Positions 7,971 through 15,181 of a DNA stretch of 64,000 bases are shown here, piece by piece (the stretch's first letter is position 1; every line of letters begins with the position of its first letter). The notes below the pieces were generated by a model, which had not been told where the DNA came from, did no database searches, and saw only the letters and a program-made list of their open reading frames with translations. Made by a program: the position numbers and the translations under genes. The stretch covers positions 1 to 64,000 of the forward strand of contig DATKUK010000107.1 in assembly GCA_035530655.1 (NCBI GenBank). Reading direction: 5' to 3'. Origin of the DNA: DATKUK01 sp035530655. Its GTDB lineage: Bacteria; Planctomycetota; Phycisphaerae; UBA1845; DATKUK01.

Positions 7971-9372
7971 ACCCGTCGGCCCGACCGGCAGGCAGGTCGG
8001 CCAGCACCTCGTCGATGCATCGGGTCGTCACGCTCATGAGTCGCTCCAGATGCTCCATCGAGATCGACAGCGGGGGGAACAGAACGATCACGTCGGCCAG
8101 CGGGCGAATAATTACCCCGTACCGCCGCGCGTGCATGCACACCTTGGCGCCGACCTGTTGGCCGTAGGCAAAGAGCTTCCTGCTTGCCCCATCGGCCACC
8201 AGCTCGATGCCCGCGACCAGGCCACACTGACGCACATCGCCGACGTTGTCGTGCTCGGCGATTTTTGCCAGATGCCGTCGCATGCAGTCGATCTTAGCCG
8301 GTAGTTGGGCAAGCGTCTGCTCGCGTTCGAACAGCTCGATGTTGGCCAGGGCGGCCGCGCAGCCCAGAGCGTTGCCGGTGTACGTATGTCCGTGATAGAA
8401 AGTCTTCTGCTCGTCCATGTCGCCGAGGAACGCGTTGTAGATCCGGTCGGTGGTCAGCGTCGCAGCCAGCGGCAGATAGCCGCCGGTGAGTCCCTTCGAC
8501 AGGCACATCAGATCCGGTATGGCATCTTCCTGCTCGCAGGCGAACATCGTGCCGGTTCGGCCGAAGCCGGTGGCCACCTCGTCGGCAATCAGCAGCACGT
8601 CGTGCTCGTCGCACAGCCGGCGAACACGGTGGAGGTAACCTTTCGGGTGAACGATCATGCCGGCGGCGCACTGGATGAGCGGCTCGACGACCACGGCTGC
8701 GATCTGCCCGCGGTGCCGGGCTAGCAGCTCACCGAGCTTGTCGGCGCAGGCAAGGTCGCACTCGTCGGGACGGCGCCCCAGCGGGCAGCGGTAGCAGTAT
8801 GGCGCGGGCGCGCGGTGCGTTTCGAACAGCAGCGGACGAAACAGCTTGTGGAAGATCTCGATGCCACCCACGCTAACCGCGCCGATCGTGTCTCCGTGGT
8901 AGGCTTCGTGCACCGCCACGAACGCGCGGCGCTGCGGCTGACTCCTGTGGTGCCAGTACGCAAACGCCATCTTGCAGGCCACCTCTACGGCTGTGCTGCC
9001 GTCGTCGGAGAAGAAGACCTTGGCCAGACCGTCGGGCGTCAGTTCGACCAGGCGCCGCGCCAGCTCCACGGCGTTGGGCGTGGTCAGCCCCAAGAGTGTG
9101 CAATGGGCGATGCGCCCAAGCTGATCGGCTATCGCCTGATTGATGTGCGGATGGTTGTGGCCATGGACGTTGCACCAGATGCTGGCGACCCCGTCGATGT
9201 ACTTGCGGTCGTCGGCGTCGACGAGCATGTCGCCCTGTCCGGCGACGATCACCAGCGGGTCGCTCTGATTCCACAGCTTGTGCTGCGTAAACGGGTGCCA
9301 GAGGTGCTGGCGGTCCCACTGCTGGATCTGGCGAGTGTCGCTCGGTGCGCCCTTAAAGGTCTGGCCAGCCAT
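7960..9372 (-). CDS. bioA: Adenosylmethionine-8-amino-7-oxononanoate aminotransferase
   Basis: A 470-residue class III PLP-dependent aminotransferase that makes DAPA from KAPA, classically with SAM as the amino donor. Diagnostic pieces are WHPFTQHKLW near residue 25 (BioA substrate motif), SIWCNVHGHNHPHI (about 67-80), the metal-free PLP aspartate in LLIADEVATGFGRTG (about 240-254), and the Schiff-base lysine in CLSKGLTGGYLPLAATL (about 270-286). The length is at the upper end for the family. It overlaps bioD downstream and starts only 1 bp after the stop of the SAM hydroxide adenosyltransferase gene, forming a three-gene unit. Confidence 0.93.
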   Translation of the reverse strand: MAGQTFKGAPSDTRQIQQWDRQHLWHPFTQHKLWNQSDPLVIVAGQGDMLVDADDRKYIDGVASIWCNVHGHNHPHINQAIADQLGRIAHCTLLGLTTPNAVELARRLVELTPDGLAKVFFSDDGSTAVEVACKMAFAYWHHRSQPQRRAFVAVHEAYHGDTIGAVSVGGIEIFHKLFRPLLFETHRAPAPYCYRCPLGRRPDECDLACADKLGELLARHRGQIAAVVVEPLIQCAAGMIVHPKGYLHRVRRLCDEHDVLLIADEVATGFGRTGTMFACEQEDAIPDLMCLSKGLTGGYLPLAATLTTDRIYNAFLGDMDEQKTFYHGHTYTGNALGCAAALANIELFEREQTLAQLPAKIDCMRRHLAKIAEHDNVGDVRQCGLVAGIELVADGASRKLFAYGQQVGAKVCMHARRYGVIIRPLADVIVLFPPLSISMEHLERLMSVTTRCIDEVLADLPAGRADGYEG

Positions 9373-9373
9373 G

Positions 9374-10159
9374 CTACTTCACCTGGACGGTGGTTCCGAC
9401 CCGCGCGCCTAGATGCTCGGCGGCGCTGCCCTGATTGACGGCCACCTCGAGTAGATCGGCGCTGCCGATCAAGGCCAGTGCCTCGCCGCGCGCGACGCTG
9501 GCGTAGCTCGATCGAATCGGACCGAGGTCGCGTTGATCGATCCAGACGCGGGGACCGTTGTGGCCTTGCCCGGTGTGGGCAAGCTGCCCGCGCGAGATGT
9601 TGGTTACCAGATTGCCGAACCGGTCGATATAGACGACCTGTCCGACGAGTCCGTCGGCGGCAGAGGCCTGGGCGGCCGGCAGGTTCAGCAACTCCAGTCT
9701 GTTTGTCGGCGGGCCGACGTTGACCAACGGCAACCCGCGCGACAGATGGGCTGCTACCGGCGCGAAGATGTCGCGTCCGTGGAACGTCGCTGACACCGGC
9801 TGCACGAAAAGCTGATGGTTCTGCACCAGGTAAAGTTCCTGGAGCCGACAATCGCGATGAACCAGGCTGATCGCGCCATTGTCGGGCACCAGGACGATCC
9901 GACCGTCGTAGCGGGCGGCCAGGATGCGGCGATCGGTACCCACCTGCGGATCGACCACGACGACGTGAATGGTGCCCTCGCCGAACGCCGGCCAGACGCT
10001 CCGCAGCACAAAGGCGGCCTCAGTCACCTGTTGCGGCGTGATCTCGTGGCTGATGTCGACAATGACGGCGGCTGGATCGATTTGAAGGATCACGCCCTTC
10101 ATCGAGGCGACGTAATGGTCGCGCCGGCCGAAATCTGTCGTCAGCGTGATAACAGCCAT
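9374..10159 (-). CDS. SAM hydroxide adenosyltransferase (DUF62 family)
   Basis: A 261-residue protein of the fluorinase/chlorinase-related DUF62 family. Most bacterial members hydrolyse S-adenosylmethionine to adenosine and methionine. Seen here are VITLTTDFG (residues 3-11, SAM ribose binding), DPQVGTDRR (the conserved Asp and Arg of the catalytic Asp-Arg-His set), VPDNGAIS and RDIFAPVAAHLSRG (the histidine). The halogenase-specific loop of the true fluorinase is not present as far as I can see. ATG 10159 is preferred over in-frame starts up to 10201 because the LTTDFG motif normally sits at the very N-terminus. The gene ends 1 bp before bioA, whose product consumes SAM, an unexpected pairing. 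Confidence 0.88.
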   Translation of the reverse strand: MAVITLTTDFGRRDHYVASMKGVILQIDPAAVIVDISHEITPQQVTEAAFVLRSVWPAFGEGTIHVVVVDPQVGTDRRILAARYDGRIVLVPDNGAISLVHRDCRLQELYLVQNHQLFVQPVSATFHGRDIFAPVAAHLSRGLPLVNVGPPTNRLELLNLPAAQASAADGLVGQVVYIDRFGNLVTNISRGQLAHTGQGHNGPRVWIDQRDLGPIRSSYASVARGEALALIGSADLLEVAVNQGSAAEHLGARVGTTVQVK

Positions 10160-10318
10160 GCATAGTTCCCGCACACATCCGATCGTAACCCGCAAACCCA
10201 CTGTATGAGTCGTACGACCGGGCTGTCAATCCGGACCGTCGTCGCCGGTCTGCGGCGTGCATAGCCCCGCGCGAACCCGACGGGCCAGGCATGGACAGCG
10301 AAGCGGCGGGCAAATAAG

Positions 10319-11008
10319 ATGCATTCGCCTCATTTCGATTGGTGCGGCACGATGGACCAGCAGGAAGGTGAGTGGGTCGGCCGGGCGCGACGCGATATGG
10401 TCGAGCATCAGTTGCGCCACCGTCACATCACCGATCGGCGGGTGCTGTCGGCGATGGACGAACTCCCGCGCGAACGATTCATCGGCGACTCGATGCTCTA
10501 CGAAGCCTACGACGATCGGGCGCTGCCGATCGACTGTGGCCAGACGATCTCACAGCCGTACATGGTGGCCATCATGACCCAGTGCCTGGAGCTGACGCCC
10601 ACGCATAGGGTGTTGGAGATCGGTACGGGCTCGGGCTATCAGACGGCCGTGCTGGCGAAGCTGGCCGGTCACGTCTATACGGTGGAGAGGATCGAGCACC
10701 TGTCGCAGCAGGCGCAGACGCATCTTTGCGGATTACAGATCACCAACGTCAGCTTCCGCGTGGGCGACGGCACGTTGGGCTGGGCCGACCACGCGCCGTA
10801 CGACCGCATAGTAGTCACCGCCGGGGCGCCGGCTGTGGGGCAGGCGCTGGTCGCCCAACTTGTCGACGGCGGGCTGCTGGTCGTGCCGGTGGGCGGGCCG
10901 GACGAGCAGGTGCTCACCGTCGTGCAGCGCCAGGGCGATCGGACGATCGAGAAGCCGTCGATCGCGTGCCGCTTCGTCAAGCTCATCGGTAAGGAAGGGT
11001 GGGACTAA
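10319..11008 (+). CDS. pcm: Protein-L-isoaspartate O-methyltransferase
   Basis: A 229-residue SAM-dependent methyltransferase that repairs isoaspartyl residues in aged proteins. Motifs seen are RHRHITDRRVLSAM (N-terminal helix), GQTISQPYMVAIMT (PCMT-specific), LEIGTGSGYQTAVLA (SAM motif I), VYTVERIEHL (post I) and YDRIVVTAGAP (motif II). An alternative start is ATG 10352, which would shorten the N-terminus by 11 residues; neither has a strong ribosome site. It is transcribed divergently from the SAM hydrolase gene, with a 159-bp shared upstream region, and is followed by a strong hairpin at 11035-11066. Confidence 0.93.
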   Translation: MHSPHFDWCGTMDQQEGEWVGRARRDMVEHQLRHRHITDRRVLSAMDELPRERFIGDSMLYEAYDDRALPIDCGQTISQPYMVAIMTQCLELTPTHRVLEIGTGSGYQTAVLAKLAGHVYTVERIEHLSQQAQTHLCGLQITNVSFRVGDGTLGWADHAPYDRIVVTAGAPAVGQALVAQLVDGGLLVVPVGGPDEQVLTVVQRQGDRTIEKPSIACRFVKLIGKEGWD

Positions 11009-11022
11009 AGGGAGCGGGCCGA

Positions 11023-11066
11023 CACGGGCGGGCAAACGTAGGGCGGGTTTAACCCGCCTTACGTTG
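11023..11066. repeat. Extended palindrome downstream of pcm, terminator-like repeat (copy 1)
   Basis: AACGTA (11035-11040) through TACGTT (11060-11065) bracket GGCGGGTT/AACCCGCC, giving one long hairpin just after pcm with a short T-rich stretch (GTCTTTATTC) beyond. It can serve as a rho-independent terminator. The 38 nt at 11023-11060 match 12292-12329 at 33 of 38 positions, and the core recurs at 15087-15113, so it is also a dispersed repeat. Confidence 0.6.
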
Positions 11067-11096
11067 TCTTTATTCTTCCGGACGAGGGGTGCCTTC

Positions 11097-11122
11097 CGTG
11101 GGTGGGGGATGAGCCACCCACG
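11097..11122. repeat. Perfect 9-bp inverted repeat CGTGGGTGG/CCACCCACG
   Basis: Perfect arms at 11097-11105 and 11114-11122 with an 8-nt loop, in the 200-bp gap between pcm and the GNAT gene. It resembles the GGGTGG-bearing flanks of the other intergenic hairpins. Confidence 0.45.
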
Positions 11123-11216
11123 CATGGGCCTGACCGCGACATCCGGCGGGCGTTGGATCACAATAGAAAAGAAGACTCGTGGGTCGTGAGCAGATCACCA
11201 TGCCGAGGTGCGCCGC

Positions 11217-12272
11217 ATGGACACACGCGAGGCGTCGCCCGACGACAATCAGCCGTTGCAGGAGCTACAGGCCCGATGTCCGCAGGGCACGACGCTGGTC
11301 GTCTCGCTCGTCAATACGCCCGACTTCTTCGCCCGGGTCAAAGCCTACCCGACGTACCGGGTGTACGTGACGTGCGAGGATGACAGGATCATCGGCTCGG
11401 GTGCCGTGGCCGTCCGAGACGGTATGCTCGACGGTCGGCCCTGTCGCGTCGGCTACGAGTTCCAGGCGTTCGTCGCGCCGGAGGCGCGCCGCAAAGGTGT
11501 AGCCGGCGCGCTGCACCGCTGCCGCGAGCAATACCTGATCGAGCAGGGAGCGGCCCTGTCGTACGCCCTTACGCTCGAGGGCAACTCGCCGGCTATGGCG
11601 CATCTGGAGTATGAGGGCTTCGTCGGTCCGCACCGCACGCTGGTCATGCCGATCCTGCACGTGTACCGCGAAATGAGCGTGCCGCCTACCGCGAAGATCA
11701 GATCGGCCGAGCGCGGCGACCTGCCCGCCGTGGCGGAGCTGATGAACCATACCTGGCGGGGCTGTGATTTGTACGAGCCGACCTCAGCCGAGCGCCTGGC
11801 TGCCTTCATCGAGCGAACGCCCGCCTATACCCTCGACGACCTGCTGGTTCTCGAGTCGGGCGGCAAGGTTGTAGCCTGCCTGGGCTGCTGGGATTGGAGT
11901 GCGATCATCCGTGTCAGCGTGGAAGCACTGAACTGGAGGCTGCGCATGACGCGCGTGATGACCGACGTCATGCGCTGGTTTCGGCCCACACCGATGGTCC
12001 CGCGAATCGGGGCGACGCTCAAGCAAGGTTGTCTGACGCCGATCGGCTTTGCGGCCGTCGAGCACTTGGTCCCGCTACTGCGCTACGTGAACAACCGTGC
12101 GCTCGCCCGCGGGATCGAGCAACTGTTGTGGCTGTGGGAGCCAAGCCACCCTCTGCTGCGCTGCTTGAAGGGATTCTTCCGCACGGACGTGGCGATGTGT
12201 CTATACGTCAAGCCTTTTGGCGATTCGACACTGGGCGGAAGCCCGGTGTTCGTCGACGCCATCGATCTATGA
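11217..12272 (+). CDS. GNAT-family acetyltransferase with two domains
   Basis: A 351-residue protein with two GCN5-related N-acetyltransferase folds in tandem. The first is clear: strand GYEFQAFVAPEARRKGVAGALHRCRE (in pieces, about residues 80-105) has the acetyl-CoA pyrophosphate-binding RxxGxAG turn, followed by ALTLEGNSPAMAHLEYEGF, the usual 'N-x-x-x...Y-x-x-x-G-F' helix. The second half (about 155-345) starts KIRSAERGDLPAVAELMN and is more diverged, with no intact acetyl-CoA loop, so it may be a non-catalytic partner domain. GAGG at 11203-11206 favours ATG 11217 over GTG 11208. Substrate unknown. A repeat-rich gap follows. Confidence 0.85.
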   Translation: MDTREASPDDNQPLQELQARCPQGTTLVVSLVNTPDFFARVKAYPTYRVYVTCEDDRIIGSGAVAVRDGMLDGRPCRVGYEFQAFVAPEARRKGVAGALHRCREQYLIEQGAALSYALTLEGNSPAMAHLEYEGFVGPHRTLVMPILHVYREMSVPPTAKIRSAERGDLPAVAELMNHTWRGCDLYEPTSAERLAAFIERTPAYTLDDLLVLESGGKVVACLGCWDWSAIIRVSVEALNWRLRMTRVMTDVMRWFRPTPMVPRIGATLKQGCLTPIGFAAVEHLVPLLRYVNNRALARGIEQLLWLWEPSHPLLRCLKGFFRTDVAMCLYVKPFGDSTLGGSPVFVDAIDL

Positions 12273-12291
12273 CACGCCGGCGAACACGCAG

Positions 12292-12329
12292 CACGGTCGG
12301 GCAAACGTCGGGCGGGTTCGACCCACCTT
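12292..12329. repeat. GGGCGGGTT repeat, copy 2
   Basis: Matches 11023-11060 at 33 of 38 positions, including the shared GGGCAAACGT lead-in. The palindrome is partly broken here (ACCCACC instead of ACCCGCC). It sits 20 bp after the GNAT gene stop, the same relative place as copy 1 after pcm. Confidence 0.55.
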
Positions 12330-12442
12330 GATGCAGAGTGTAGAGCGTGTCCCGGCGGGTCGGGAGCTGGACCTAGGGCGCGTCCCGGCGCGCCGGGATT
12401 GCGCGCGACTCGTTGTCTCGTGCTCTATCCGCAACTCCGGTC

Positions 12443-12543
12443 GGGTGGCCCATCCCTTCAGGGATGGGGCAGTCGATGATTCAGCTATCACTTGATCGGT
12501 CGTCCGACCGATACGACAGATCGATCCCCTCATCGTGCCAATC
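12443..12543 (+). repeat. 100-bp intergenic repeat, copy A
   Basis: Aligns to 13450-13545 at roughly four positions in five, with long identical runs AGTCGATGATTCAGCTA and CCCTCATCGTGCC. It begins with a perfect hairpin, CCCATCCCT/AGGGATGGG (12449-12457 and 12460-12468). The two copies flank the Met/His-rich gene in direct orientation. On the minus strand both copies translate in one frame to related peptides (GRTTDQVIAESSTAPSLKG here), so the element may derive from a coding fragment. Confidence 0.6.
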
Positions 12544-12728
12544 GCCCTTGAGGGGGCCTGGCCACCCGTCTGTCGAAGCCTGCGCTGCGCAGGGTCCAAT
12601 CGCGCCTGCCCTCTGGCCGTCGATGCTGCCTGCGTAGCAGGAGGCGATGATCTGGGCGGTGCCCTGTTTCACAAGTGTCTGGGCAGCCTTAGGACCGGCC
12701 CAGCCTGGTGCCCGCAGCGGGACCAATA

Positions 12729-13202
12729 TTACGGTTTAGCTTTTTCTCCCTCGATGGCTGCCTTCACACACATTGGGCATTTCATGGCGAGTTGCTTTGC
12801 GCCTTCGCCCATCACTTGCTCGTGCATCATGTCCTTGTGCATCGCGTGCATGTGATGTTTCATCTGCTTATGCATGCTTTGGTGCTGTTGTTCGAGCAGT
12901 TGTTCGGCCTCGGCGATCTTCGCAGCGGCCTGCTTGGCGTTGTCGGCCTCGGCGGCAACCTTGGCCTGGACCAGCACCTCCTTGAGCTTGGTCATCGTTA
13001 CCATGTGGCTCATCTGCATCGTGCACATGTCGCACGCAGCCGGTGCCGTCGCCGTCGGTTTCTGTTCTTTAAGCTTTGGCAAGTCCTGCAGGTGCTGTTC
13101 GTACCCCTCCTGGGCAAGACCGATTGGCGACAGAAGGATCAGGCCTCCAGCCGCGACGACGACCGCGACAACAGCAAGTCCACATCCCAGTTTCGTGCTC
13201 AT
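12729..13202 (-). CDS. Secreted Met/His-rich protein with two CxxC motifs, putative metal binder
   Basis: A 157-residue protein starting at ATG 13202, with AAGGGA about 6 nt upstream; ATG 13217 is in frame but lacks a ribosome site. It has an N-terminal hydrophobic segment (about 6-30, LAVVAVVVAAGGLILLSPIG) ending in a likely signal-peptidase site. Next come CDMC (C57, C60), a long charged helix (about 70-105), a striking His/Met cluster (about 108-131, with HKQMKHHMHAMHKDMMH), and KCPMC (C142, C145). No named family is recognised. The ligand content suggests periplasmic binding of copper, or of another soft metal. Flanked by direct repeats and preceded by a consensus TATAAT. Confidence 0.75.
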   Translation of the reverse strand: MSTKLGCGLAVVAVVVAAGGLILLSPIGLAQEGYEQHLQDLPKLKEQKPTATAPAACDMCTMQMSHMVTMTKLKEVLVQAKVAAEADNAKQAAAKIAEAEQLLEQQHQSMHKQMKHHMHAMHKDMMHEQVMGEGAKQLAMKCPMCVKAAIEGEKAKP

Positions 13203-13255
13203 CGCTTTCCCTTTCATATAAGGTGCCCGGCGCCCCCCTACGAAACGCTTGCATG

Positions 13256-13261
13256 ATTATA
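13256..13261 (-). promoter_or_regulatory. Consensus -10 box for the Met/His-rich gene
   Basis: TATAAT on the minus strand, 54 nt before the ATG at 13202. No good -35 match lies 16-18 nt upstream, so the promoter would depend on an activator or an atypical -35. Confidence 0.35.
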
Positions 13262-13449
13262 GTCCGATAAAATGCACCAGTCGGACCGCGCGGCGGAATT
13301 GCCCGCAACCGGCCAGTGCCTGCCCGACGCGGACGCGTCAGCCCACCGGGCCGGCCTGGCCGGCCAACTTGACCCCGTCGTGCTGCCCATGGGTGGGAGC
13401 CTGGTCAACGGGCTACAGAGCACGGCCAGAGGCAGCCACCCGGAGGGCA

Positions 13450-13545
13450 GGGGTGGCCCTTCAGAGACGGGGGAGTCGATGATTCAGCTACCACTTGGTT
13501 GCTGGTCCGACCGGAACGAAGTATCGATGCCCTCATCGTGCCGGC
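13450..13545 (+). repeat. 100-bp intergenic repeat, copy B
   Basis: Partner of 12443-12543, same orientation, about 1 kb away. The hairpin of copy A is degraded here (GGCCCTTCAGAGACGGGGG). The minus-strand translation GRTSNQVVAESSTPPSLKG parallels that of copy A with conservative changes. Confidence 0.6.
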
Positions 13546-13701
13546 CGTGCAGACGGGCATACCCAACCAACAGTCTGTTACGCCCCCGCAGCATGACGGT
13601 CAAGCCGCAGCCAGGTCCGTCCGAGCGGACCCCACAAAGAGCCCAAGAACATCCTGATACCTTTCTCGGCGGTCCGCTACATCGCCACGTGACACGTGTG
13701 C

Positions 13702-14514
13702 TCAGAACGGAAGGTCATCGCATATGTTTGCCTCTGGTTCTTCTTGCTCTCCTTCGCCGGTGTGATCTTCCACCACGCCCATGAATCTGATCGCGCTGGC
13801 AACGTGGTTGAAAATCAGTAGACTCTCGTCGTAGTTGAGCACTGGGTTATCATGCGCGAAGCTCTGCCGGTTGCGTACACGATTGAACGCTTCCATCGTC
13901 GAGATGGTGGACTTCAGGATCCTCTCGGTCATCTCGGACTCGATCCGGCCATCTTTCTTTAGTCGCTTTACATACTCGCCGACCAGCGCATGCAGCGGCT
14001 TGTCCTCGGCCACTGTAATCCCGTGTTTTTCACACAAGACACGCATGTACTTCACGACAAACGTATGCAACCTGTCCAGTCCCGCCTCCGGCTCATTCCT
14101 TTCGATTGCGTCTTTCACTGCCTTTGCCAGGACTTCGAAGTCTCGCCCCCCTGAGTTCGGCGAGATGGCGTCGATGTCCTGGACAGGCGCACCGTGACGA
14201 AGCCGCTCGGCGATACGTCGACATTCTTCGAGCAGAGCGGGATCGCCGGCGCCGAACCCCGAATTGCGAATGTGACCTAACAGATCAGAAATCAGCTTGC
14301 CTACAAGATGATTTGCTTCCTCGGTCCAGAACGCTCGGAGCCGATTGGCTTTCGATCCGCTGCCACAGTCGTACGTGGAATCGTAGATGTCCTTCCCCGT
14401 GCTCTCGACGACGAATGCGGCGAAGCCTCGGTTCGAGAAGTCGAGGACGTACCCGCCGCCCATTTGGAGGAGCTTTTCGAGCTTCGTCTTCTCGATAAGG
14501 GTGAGGTCCGACAT
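13702..14514 (-). CDS. Abortive-infection family protein with Abi_C-type C-terminus
   Basis: A 270-residue soluble protein. The C-terminal segment NRQSFAHDNPVLNYDESLLI plus FNHVASAIRF (about residues 212-240) is the hallmark of the Abi_C domain (PF14355), found in phage abortive-infection proteins, and a HEPN-like RxxxxH-type arrangement is present around RNRQSFAH. The N-terminal segment LQMGGGYVLDFSNRGFAAFV and GSGSKANRLRAFW (about 17-70) matches the domain that usually accompanies Abi_C in this group. It is probably an RNA-targeting suicide effector activated by phage infection. It is solitary, with repeats on both sides and its own extended -10 promoter, as expected of an acquired defence gene. 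Confidence 0.78.
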   Translation of the reverse strand: MSDLTLIEKTKLEKLLQMGGGYVLDFSNRGFAAFVVESTGKDIYDSTYDCGSGSKANRLRAFWTEEANHLVGKLISDLLGHIRNSGFGAGDPALLEECRRIAERLRHGAPVQDIDAISPNSGGRDFEVLAKAVKDAIERNEPEAGLDRLHTFVVKYMRVLCEKHGITVAEDKPLHALVGEYVKRLKKDGRIESEMTERILKSTISTMEAFNRVRNRQSFAHDNPVLNYDESLLIFNHVASAIRFMGVVEDHTGEGEQEEPEANICDDLPF

Positions 14515-14632
14515 CTCGCGGTCGGCTCCATCCTAACACATGCCAAGAACCGAACCCACCCTACATCTGACCAACCAGGCAGGACCGCCTTGGCGCCAGC
14601 CGACGTGGTTCGGCATGGCGGAATTATAACAG

Positions 14633-14641
14633 ATTCGTGAA
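14633..14641 (-). promoter_or_regulatory. Extended -10 promoter of the Abi gene
   Basis: Minus strand TGTTATAAT, an exact extended -10 (TGnTATAAT), about 120 nt upstream of the ATG at 14514. The upstream region is T-rich (TTTTTTCC), but there is no consensus -35, which extended -10 promoters tolerate. Confidence 0.45.
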
Positions 14642-15044
14642 GGCGGGTAGGAAAAAAGGCGGGTGATCTTCGACAAGCCTTCGTCCCGAGCGGGTCGACC
14701 GAGCTCGTCGAGGTTTGAGGTCGAGGGGCTCAGACCAAGAGACGCCCCTGCATTCGCTACCGCAAGGATGGGGTACTTGAGGGGAAACGGCGGGTGGAAC
14801 TCGCCCGACCTGCCTGTCGTGAGGAAGTTGCGGGGTGCCACCCTCAACCGCAGAGCAGCGGAGGTTGTGGGTGGATTGGGCTCGTCCTTGCGGCACTGAG
14901 CACCCACAAGCTGCGCCCGACACGGTCCCGCTCTGCTTGAGGGTGCCACGCAGGCAGACAGATCCCGAACGACCATGCCCACGCAGAGAGCACGGGAGCG
15001 TATCTCAAACGCCGACGTGGATCACGCCAGACAGCAGGATGATC

Positions 15045-15063
15045 CCCACGCGCCAGGCGTGGG
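15045..15063. repeat. Hairpin repeat CCCACGC/GCGTGGG
   Basis: A 7-bp perfect stem (15045-15051 and 15057-15063) with a following GCATGCCACCC tail. It shares stem and CACCC flank with the hairpin at 4586-4608. Confidence 0.45.
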
Positions 15064-15086
15064 CATGCCACCCAAAATACGTGACT

Positions 15087-15113
15087 TCGTAGGGCGGGTT
15101 TCACCCGCCTTCA
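15087..15113. repeat. GGGCGGGTT repeat, copy 3
   Basis: CGTAGGGCGGGTTTCACCCGCCTTCA, in two overlapping arms GGGCGGGT/ACCCGCC, matches the core of the copies at 11035-11066 and 12308-12329. It lies about 70 bp downstream of the sugar-isomerase-like gene end. Confidence 0.5.
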
Positions 15114-15181
15114 TTCCTAGCGAATGGTGTACACCTTAAGGGATCGGGTACGCCAGAGGAACACCGCGGGTCGAACGCGCC

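Larger units (their letters stand above)
12273..12728. other. Intergenic, repeat-rich region
   Basis: About 455 bp between the convergent GNAT and Met/His-rich genes. It holds the second copy of the GGGCGGGTT repeat (12292-12329) and copy A of the 100-bp direct repeat (12443-12543). Open minus-strand frames through 12267-12726 exist but their translation is of repeats; I do not call a gene. Confidence 0.5.
13203..13701. other. Intergenic, repeat-rich region
   Basis: About 500 bp between two minus-strand genes. It contains a TATAAT box for the downstream metal-binding-like gene (13256-13261, minus strand) and copy B of the 100-bp repeat (13450-13545). A plus-strand frame across 13272-13784 has no family resemblance and overlaps the end of the Abi gene in antisense; not called. 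Confidence 0.5.
14515..15181. other. Intergenic region of degenerate repeats
   Basis: About 670 bp without a supported gene. It contains the Abi promoter (14633-14641), a GTGCCACCC-rich stretch (14834-14960), a hairpin (15045-15063) and the third GGGCGGGTT copy (15087-15113), then an inverted degenerate copy near 15160-15185. Long open frames on both strands translate repeat sequence. Confidence 0.5.

Noticed and set aside
12267..12726. Minus-strand small ORFs through the repeat copy
   Set aside because: Although the peptide is conserved between the two repeat copies, neither frame has a ribosome site or a full domain; treated as repeat sequence.
14533..14982. Minus-strand ORF of 149 codons
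   Set aside because: It covers the Abi promoter and repeat stretches; no family resemblance and no start context.
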